Shown here one piece after another: positions 45,734 through 54,700 of a stretch of DNA of 64,000 bases. Each line of letters starts with the position of its first letter. Positions within the stretch are counted from its first letter, which is position 1. Location of the stretch: the NCBI RefSeq assembly GCF_003202405.1, contig NZ_QJHL01000008.1:93407-157406 (forward strand), written 5' to 3'. Below the pieces are notes generated by a model that did no database searches, was not told the origin of the DNA, and saw only the letters and a program-made list of their open reading frames with translations. A program made the translations under genes and the position numbers. The stretch comes from Flavobacterium hydrophilum (GTDB lineage Bacteria; Bacteroidota; Bacteroidia; Flavobacteriales; Flavobacteriaceae).

Positions 45734-48700
45734 TATTTTTTTGGTGTTACTTCTTTCGGTTTTGCGTCAGTTACAACTCCTGCTAACCATTCTGCCTCTC
45801 CCATCAGCGAAGCTGTAAAAGATATATTTGGAATTATATCTTTTCCTATAGTAAAAGTTTTAGTTAAAATTATACCATTTGATGTGCCTTTTGGCCCTTT
45901 TGCAAAATTGAGTGCCATATTTTTATCTGATGTCCATGATGTCCATATACTATAATTATCACCCATAGCATGATCATCCATATCAGAGTGAGCCACCCCT
46001 TTAAACTCAGGCAATAGTCCTTTTGGAATAGCAACTCCCATTTTTGCTTGATTATATTGTTGTAAGTTATCAGATGAAACACCTCTATACAATGTAATTT
46101 TTTCATTGTTTTTTTTATCATCCTTAAATTTCTCCTTTATAACAGAACTAGGTACCGAAACTGGTTTAGAACTCGGTTTAATTTCATTAAGAGGAACAAA
46201 ATTTGGAGGAAATGGTATTTCATTAGTTCTACCTCCATAATTTGGACTCATTGTATCTGTTAATAACATTGCAGCTAATCCTATTCCCTGAGCCAGAGTT
46301 GTAGCTAAACTTGAAGCTGTAACAGAGCTAGTCGAAGTTACTACATTTGGGTTTTTCCAAACAACTTGAAGTACTACCTCAGTTGATTCTGCGACTACTT
46401 TTTGTGCAGGTTCCAACCCTTCTAACTCTCCAGAATCAATTACCCTATTACCACTAAAGGCATATGGAGAATAAAACGGGTAGCGTGACTCAAGCGGATC
46501 TCTCCCAAAAAACCTACCAACCCTAGGATCATGCATCCTAAAAGTATAATTCAACGAATTCCCTTCACCACCTTTAATTTCATCATCCTTCTCCTGTCCC
46601 TGGAACCCATAACGATAATCTTCAGACTTTCCATGGCGTGATGGTACTATCATTCCAAAAGGATAGTAATCTGAGTAGCTGCGAACGTCTGGTGAAAAAG
46701 CAATAACTGAAACCTGATTACTTGCAGATTCAACGGCTGTATTAACATTATCCAGCGTAAATACTTCTTCTAAATTTCCGTCTTCCCTGTTTTTTAACCA
46801 TTCAATATTTGTAACTACACCAGTTGCGATAAAAGTTATGCTGTTCCTTCCTGAAGTTTTATCCGTTTTTTGCTGGAAAGGTACTCCAAAATTGGATGCT
46901 CTTACCTGAATTTCAGGAGAAGTGGTTAGTTCCAGGTCATAACTTACGGTATATTTTTTACCGGTTGTTGTAAGCATAGAATATACAACTCCAGTACCCA
47001 ACCCCTTAGCGGTTATTACCAGTTTATTTGTATTTGTTGTAACTATTGCAGCATTTGCTGCACTCCAGTTATTATCTGCATTAATGTTTGCCCAGCCAGT
47101 GAAATTAAAATCATTAAGTGTCGTCAAACCAGGCACATTGATTGTTCCTGCTAGTTTCCTGTCGCTAATTACCGAAAGAACGTTACCTAAATGGTTCGAT
47201 AATTCATACTGTTTGTCTCCTACAAAACGATAAGCAGTAAATGGGGTAGTGGCAAACGAATTTTTACCAGTACCTTGTGCCAGTCCTTCGCAGGCATCTC
47301 CAATACCGTTTTTGTTATCATCCTTCTGATCAGGATTGTACATGGTTCTGCAATTGTCGCAGGCATCTCCAATTCCGTCCGGATGTGGTTTTCCATTTTC
47401 GTCTACATCAGTATCCGTTTGTTCAAAGTTAGCAAATCTTTTACAATTATCGCATGCATCACCTATTCCATCGCCATCAGTATCCAATTGATTTCCTACA
47501 TCTTCTAAAGATGCCTGTGCGAGACCATTAGCTTCTATACGACAATTGTCACATACATTTCCAACACCATCATCATCATCATCTTCCTGTCCTGGATTGA
47601 ATACTGTAGGACAATTATCAATATCGTCTTTTACACCATCCGCATCTTTGTCATCGTCTCTTACACCACAATAGGTTTGTGAAAAGCTCGCACCTTGTAA
47701 TGTCATAGTTTGATTTGTTGAAGAAGTAGTTTCACTTGTACCAGGTACTTCATCAAGATCAAAATAATTGGTTAAGATATCTTCTTTTTCCTGTCCATTA
47801 TCAATAGTATACCCAAAATCGCATATCTCGCCAATCATAGGTAAATATTCTGATTTCTGATCAGGGCGGAAAGTAATGGTCGTCTTTCCAATTGTATTTG
47901 GAGGTAAAACAATTTTTAATTTTGGTGATTTCCCGTCTCTTATTTTCCTGTTTTCAGGACCATCATAATTAAAATCTTTATCTGTGCTATATGTTGTGCG
48001 ATACTCGTTACCATTTAAAGTTATGCTTACATTATAAATTTCAGAATTTTCACTTCGTGTAATTTTTGCTTTAATATCCCATTCGTTTTCCGGAATAATT
48101 GGAGAAACAATGTTATAATTAGCTATATTTCTATAACTTCTGTAACTGTAATATCTTTTACCTCCTTCTTTAGATCTGTGATGTATTCTTCGGTATTTTA
48201 TAAGAGATATCATAGGTTTGTAGCCGTTACCTTCTTTAACGACCCTTAATAAAATTGAATTTAGAAAAGAACGAGCCGGACCTCTTGGCCAAATATCTTC
48301 TTTTTCAATATGGGTGCTGTGTATTGCAGCTACAACACCATCGCCTGTACCAATTTTAAAATGGGCTGTTAATTCAATTTCTCTTGTTTGCTCTCTTTCG
48401 CTTTTAAATAAATTAAAAGTATTTTCAGGTTTTTCAATCCAGCTCGCACTGTCAGCAGGATCATTTATATCCAGACCTGCAAGAGTAGTTGCGGCAGGAG
48501 TTTCTGTTGTCACAGCCGCAGTTTCAGCACTTGCAGTGATTTTACTGGTTATCGCCTTCATTTTAAGCGACAGTGCCGAATTATCTTCAGCAATCTGTAT
48601 TTTGCGGCTTTCAGTTCCAAGTCGGCTGCTGCCATAAATATCCTGTTCAACCAGGAAATAAGTCGTCAGGTTGCCTTCTTTTACCATCTCATACGTACTC

Positions 48701-51700
48701 AGTACATTGCCCTGTGCGTCTCGCTCGTAGTAAGTTGTTGTGGTTTTTGTAGGCGTGGCCATTGTTTTGGCAATTCGGTTTCCTAGTCCGTCGTATTCAA
48801 AACTAATAACCGTCCCGTTATTTTTTGTAACCGACTTCACTTTTCCGTCTACACGCCAGTCAATGTCTATTCCTTCCTGTTTGTCTTTTGTTAACTGCCC
48901 AATATTATCATAGACATAATTTTGATCTTCGGTTTGATTGTCAATATCCAACGAAGTATCATTGGCTGTACCACCCGGGGCTACAAACACACCATTTCCT
49001 ACTGCGTCATTAACACGACGTAACTGGTTGTTGCCGGGATTGTACGTATAAGACAGCTGATCCATTGGTGTGATATTACCATTTAAACGATCTGCTCTGT
49101 TCAGGGTAGCTAAATTTCCGTTTTTGTCGTAGCTGTAATTTGAATAATAACCATTTGAAGCAACACCAGCCGGTGTAATCGACTTAGATGTCATTTCTTT
49201 AATCCTGTTCAGCTGATCATATTTGTAATAATTGAACTGGGAAGGAATGATATTTTGCTCGTGATCTGTCAATGAAGTAACCATTTCTTTGATATTTCCA
49301 TTGAACAAATTATTCGTATCCAGTTCTAAAGCCTGTACTTTACTGAAACTGAAAACAGCATTATCCTTACTCACACCTGCGCGTGATTTATAATCTCCTT
49401 TGTAATAATTCAGCGCAAAACCGAAAGCATCCTGAGCAACATTTAATCCATCTTTACCGGCATCGTATGCAGAACCTAATTTTTCAGAGTTCACTCCTTT
49501 TAGCCAGCCTTGTAAAGTATAGACATAATCGAGACCCTGAACTTGTTTGTCACCAAGCTCCACACGAGCCAGCGGACCGTGATCGTAATACAGATAGTTG
49601 GCTTCTTTTTCCCAGATGATATTATCTTTACTCGTATATACCTGCTTGATTCTGTTATCGGCATCGTATTCGTAGCGGTGTATAAACTGGTCTTTTGGGC
49701 TATTAGGCTGATACGTTACCTTGTTTACATTCCCACTGATAAGATCATAATCGTATACTACTTTTTTAACAGCATTATTCATGCTTGTCAGTTTCGGGTT
49801 GTTATTGATATGATGTACCAGTTCTTTTACGTTTCCGTGAACATCGTAATCATAAAAGATACCATTGGCATAACCGGATACCGGAGAAGCACTTGTATGT
49901 GTATCGTAGTACAATACTGCGGTAACCCTTTTATGGCTATTATCTGATCCGTAAGAAGTAAACCAGCTTTGGGTATCTTTTACCGGACTGTCGTATATAG
50001 TTGTGGTTACCTGTTCTGTTTCATCAGCGATGTTGTACGGATAATTAATTGATTTTGTGACGGCGTCTGAAGGAACCTCAATTCCTGAGTTGTATATCAG
50101 ACGTCCATTTTCATTGATTTTTATAGCAATCCCGCCTTTTGTTTTTAGCTGGCCTGCTTCTGTGATTCGGCCCAGACCATCGTAACGGGTATAACTGAAC
50201 TGCCCCTTGGTTTTTTGCTTACTATTCTGGCTGGCAATGATACGGCCTAACGGATCATATGCAAAAGTAGTCTGGTTGCCAAGCTTATCCTCTAATTGCC
50301 CGTTCTCATCTTTGTCTTGGTGTCGTCCATCTGGTGTATGCTGCCATACCAGCTGGTTCAGCGAGTTGTAGCGGTATTGCGTCTGCATTTTATGGGCAGG
50401 CTTAACATTGTCGGCATTCGGCTCATTTTCCGGCTGATTTTTTCTGATGTTATCGATCGTTTGATCATCAGGAGCTGATAACCTGTCAACACCCTGTGGA
50501 GGAACTGTCTGAACCAGGTTTCCTGCCTGATCATAGTAATAAAGAGTATATTGATATTCCTTATCAAATGATTTTTGTGTTAAGGTTTCATCTAATCCTT
50601 CAAGTGCTTTTTTAAGATAGTTTTGCTTAAAAGCTTCTCTTTTTTCGTTATAAAAAGCTTCTGAAACCTGCTGGATATTGGCGTCGTTTATGGCTTTTTT
50701 ATAGATTTCGCATGGGGTTTTTACGCCTTCCTGTACCGGTATATCCAAACTAAAAGACGGTACCATCATTGCAGGAGCACAAAAACCGTCATTTGAGTTT
50801 ACATAAGTATTTGCATAATCATTCCATGATAGGGTTTCATCTGTTGAATTGGAACTACGCCCGGCGATATAGGAATGATAGGCTGTAATGACGTCATCGG
50901 TTCTAGGATTGCCATATCTTAAATTGGTCGAACCAAATTTATCAATGCTTATAAAAAATGGGCTCTCTACAGTTGTAACACTAAACATTGCTAAATACGC
51001 CAGATAGTCAGTACTGATATATCCGTAGTTAGCTTCACAAAAGAACTTGCCATCTAAATCAGCAGGAATTACATAATCCTGTACCTGGTTCTGCATACCT
51101 GTTTTAAATTCGTTCCATTTGTCTCCGCAGATTACCGGGGTTACTGTTGGGGGGATGCAGAGCTGGCTACAGGTTGGTGGGGTTGATTCTAGGGTTGTTG
51201 CTGATTTTGCTGTTAGACTTTTTCTTTGGCTAGAAGTAAGAGGCTCTCCTTCAGTAAAAAATCGGCATAAATTGTATCCAGGAGCATGCCATCCTCCATC
51301 AGCTTTTCTATTATAGAATATATTAAACCAAAATTGACCTTCAGTAATAATAACATTTCCATCTGTATTTGTATAGTTAATCTCTATTATATCAGTAATA
51401 GTAGATGAAGGGTTTAATTTTATATCAATTGAATTAATTCTTTTTATGTTAATTAAAGAAATAATACCAATAGTAAGTTCTCCTATACAATAATCATCAT
51501 TTGTGCCAATATATGGATAGTCGTTTAACTTTAAATTAAAATGAGTATTACTGTGAGAAATGCTATATTCATCAAATAAAACTGGAGCTTGAAAATTTTT
51601 ATTTTTACGAATTAAGATGTTGCTGTAACGTTCTCTTACTTTAGAATTTTGTAAGAAATTAGATGCTTCCGAGTTGTCAGATACATATTTATAATTTGTT

Positions 51701-54700
51701 CCAACATTCCTGCCAATTGTAGTTTTTACTTGTACGCCACCAATTGTCTGTAATACATTGTTTCCGGGTAATAAAAAGTCATTAATTATATCCCTTAATC
51801 CATTTTCAAAAGTTATTTCATCATCTGCAAAATCTGAATCTGAACAAGAAGCAACCTTAGGAGGTGTGTAATCATTAGCCATAAACTGGCAAAAAGAAGG
51901 AGCATCCGCCCCCTGAAGATATGATGTTTCAATTCGATTCTTTAGAGATGCTTCTGCTATTAAAGTTTGATTATTGGAATTAGTATATTTTAATCTCACT
52001 ATTGAAGAATTATTATTTATAATGTCAATAGATTCAATAGTTACGATTTGATTAGTATTAGGAAATGAAATCTCAATCAGTGCATCTACTTTATAATCAT
52101 CATTATAAAATGAAATTCCCAAACTATTAGCCCCTCGGTACGCATTAAATCTTGAAAGCTGCACAGCTGTAGTATATCCACCTGGACTAGTATCCAAACG
52201 ATAATTTCTTAAAGCTTGGAAATGTTGAATAAGATTTGATCCTGATATAAGGTTGGTTATTTGGGTATTACTGGAAGAAAGCTGGGTTCCGTTTGGAAAA
52301 TTACTAAGTATTGAATTCAAAGCATTTTTCAAATTCTCTTCATAATCGGCTTCCTCTTGAGCCTTTAGCTGACACACCGTCGTTGCGGGTGGAGAATAAT
52401 TAGGATCTCCACATTCATCCCCATAACCATCTCCGTCAAAATCATTTTCACCACATACACCACAACAGGCAAAGTATAAGGCGTTGTTTTTGCCTGCCGT
52501 TATAGACCAGGTTTTGCTATCAAGACGGTATCGTGCTCCATTGAAATTTTTTGTAACAATCCTAAAGATGTTGCTTTTGCTGTCAGCTTTTAGGTCGCCA
52601 ATAAAAGCGTCTGTGATGTTATTAATACTTATTGTAACATCTCCGGCATTTATTTTCATACGGAGCGTGTCGTTTACGGCAATAGAGAAAAGTCTTTGGC
52701 CGGAAACTGTTTCATATTTCCATTGTACAGCATCAGTTGTGTTAATTCCAAAATAAGTTTTTAAATAACCTGTTTTGAAAATATCTTTATTTGTAATATC
52801 CTGAGTTGTTGTAAGGGTATTTGTTTTTTGAAGATCAAGCATTAAGTCTTTTAGTGCATTACTAAAAAGCTCTTTTTTAGAACACTGATTGTCGGCTAAA
52901 GCTAAGGTTTCGCCTATGCCATTATTACCTGCAAAATGACATTCTCCAACAGCTGCTTTTGTATAACCCTCAATAATTACTTCTTCCGGAATTGAACAGG
53001 CACTTGCGGGACTGCGAACAATGGTAGCGAGGATACTAAATTTAAAGGTTTTATCAGATGCCCTATATTCGATATAATGAAAATTTTTAAATCCTTTTAC
53101 CTGTGCCCATTGTGGTTTCGCTACACTAGCGCCACAAGGATCAAGATAAGTACCGGATCCAGGAATGAAACTTGCAAATTTTAGGGTAATTGAACTGGCT
53201 AAAGAATTTTGTGAATTAGCTGTTTGATCAGGATAGAAATTTATAGTGAGATCATTCCCTTCCGGTTTCCCGATTAACCATGGAGAAATTGTAGTAGTGG
53301 CTAAGTCAAATTCCGGTTTTTTTTGTGCATTGAAGATACCTGATGTTAAATAAGGCATACTGGTAGCCGGAATATTTAACAATAATCCATTAGGCTGAAT
53401 CGTTGCATCCACCAGACCTTTTAAAAAGTTTTCCATTTCTGATGCCAGAGGACATTTTCCGGTTTCAAGGTAGGAATTGGCATCCGCCTGGCTTTCAGCT
53501 GCAGCTAATATTTCCTGGTCGCTTAAACCGGAATCATAATTGTAATCAGCCGGTACAAAGCGTTTTTCTTTGCCCGCGTAATACGATGCAGTCTCTTCTG
53601 AACACGAAGGCAATATTCCGTCTGATCCGGCTGGTAAAACAAAAGGAGTACCTATTGAAGTATGTACCAATTGTGTTACCCGAGAAAAATTACCGGTATA
53701 TTTTTTTAATAAATTGGCATAAGAGTCTGTACTGTTGGCATTGCCGATACAATCATTATTACCTAATTTTTTGTTGGCATAAACATGTGCAAAAACAGTA
53801 CGTGTTTTTTCTTTCAGGGCAAGATAATAGCTTTTGAAATTAGCCCACACTCTTTGTTTTAAAGCATTCGGAAGATCATTAATCTTTGTTAGTAAAACAG
53901 CATTGGTTACGTTTATTTCATCCTGAAGTTTATTAGAACTCATAATGCCGTTTGAAAACACTGCAAAATAGTAAGCGGTCTGCAGCATGTTCATATGTAA
54001 ACTATTGTTATATACCATGCCATCATAATTTGATGTCAGGGCTTCCTCCATAATGTCTTTACGCAAATCGTATTCTTGGGTAGTCTCTCCTAAATTACTA
54101 TTTGCAGAGCTATAGTATGGGTCTTGTGGACTTGCAATGTTCAGTAATTCAGCTAATTTACCACCACTAGTATTAAAAATATTATTATTGGGTACGACAG
54201 TATTCTTCTCCGTATCAAAATATTCCAAATCTTTTAAAGCTTCATCATAACCATCAGAATTAGTGCCATTGGCATCTTTTTTATTGCAGATAGCCAGATT
54301 GTATAAATAATAGTTATACTCAGGATGGTAAGGTAATAATTCATTTGCCCATCTTGGCTGCCATTCTTTGATGAAATCAGCAACATGATCTAAATAGTGA
54401 GGTGCCACCAAAACGTCTTTTTCATCGTCGCTTTCAGGGTCGTCTGTAGTAGGCGGCATTGTGCCATCTTCCAGAGGTCTTAGTGCAGGAGTGTAAGATC
54501 CGTCTTCTTCTTTAATAATTTTGATGGTTTCCGGTTCTCCGTTTGCGTCTTTATAGAAACCACCATAAGGATACCTCCAGTTGAATTTTGAAATTTTTAC
54601 AAAAGTAGTGGTATCGGTATCTTCGTCGGTTACTGTTGTGTTTTTATATCCGCCGTATAATAATTGGTTATTTTCATTAAAGACACTTAAACGATCAATT

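Larger units (their letters stand above)
42505..46671. mobile_element. Symmetrical RHS tip cassette with central tyrosine recombinase (candidate invertible unit)
   Basis: From left to right: RHS-core copy (+), papain-like tip (+), its immunity lipoprotein (+), inverted-repeat arm, tyrosine recombinase gene (+), opposite arm, immunity gene (-), ADP-ribosyltransferase tip (-), RHS-core copy (-). The outer repeats are about 261 bp each and inverted. Inversion between them would join the left tip to the RHS body that enters from the right. Every component is seen in the sequence; inversion is inference. Confidence 0.6.

Noticed and set aside
53403..53837. 144-codon plus-strand frame inside the RHS gene
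   Set aside because: It is antisense to a continuous RHS reading frame; composition is odd (His, Leu, Phe-rich) and no start signals were seen.
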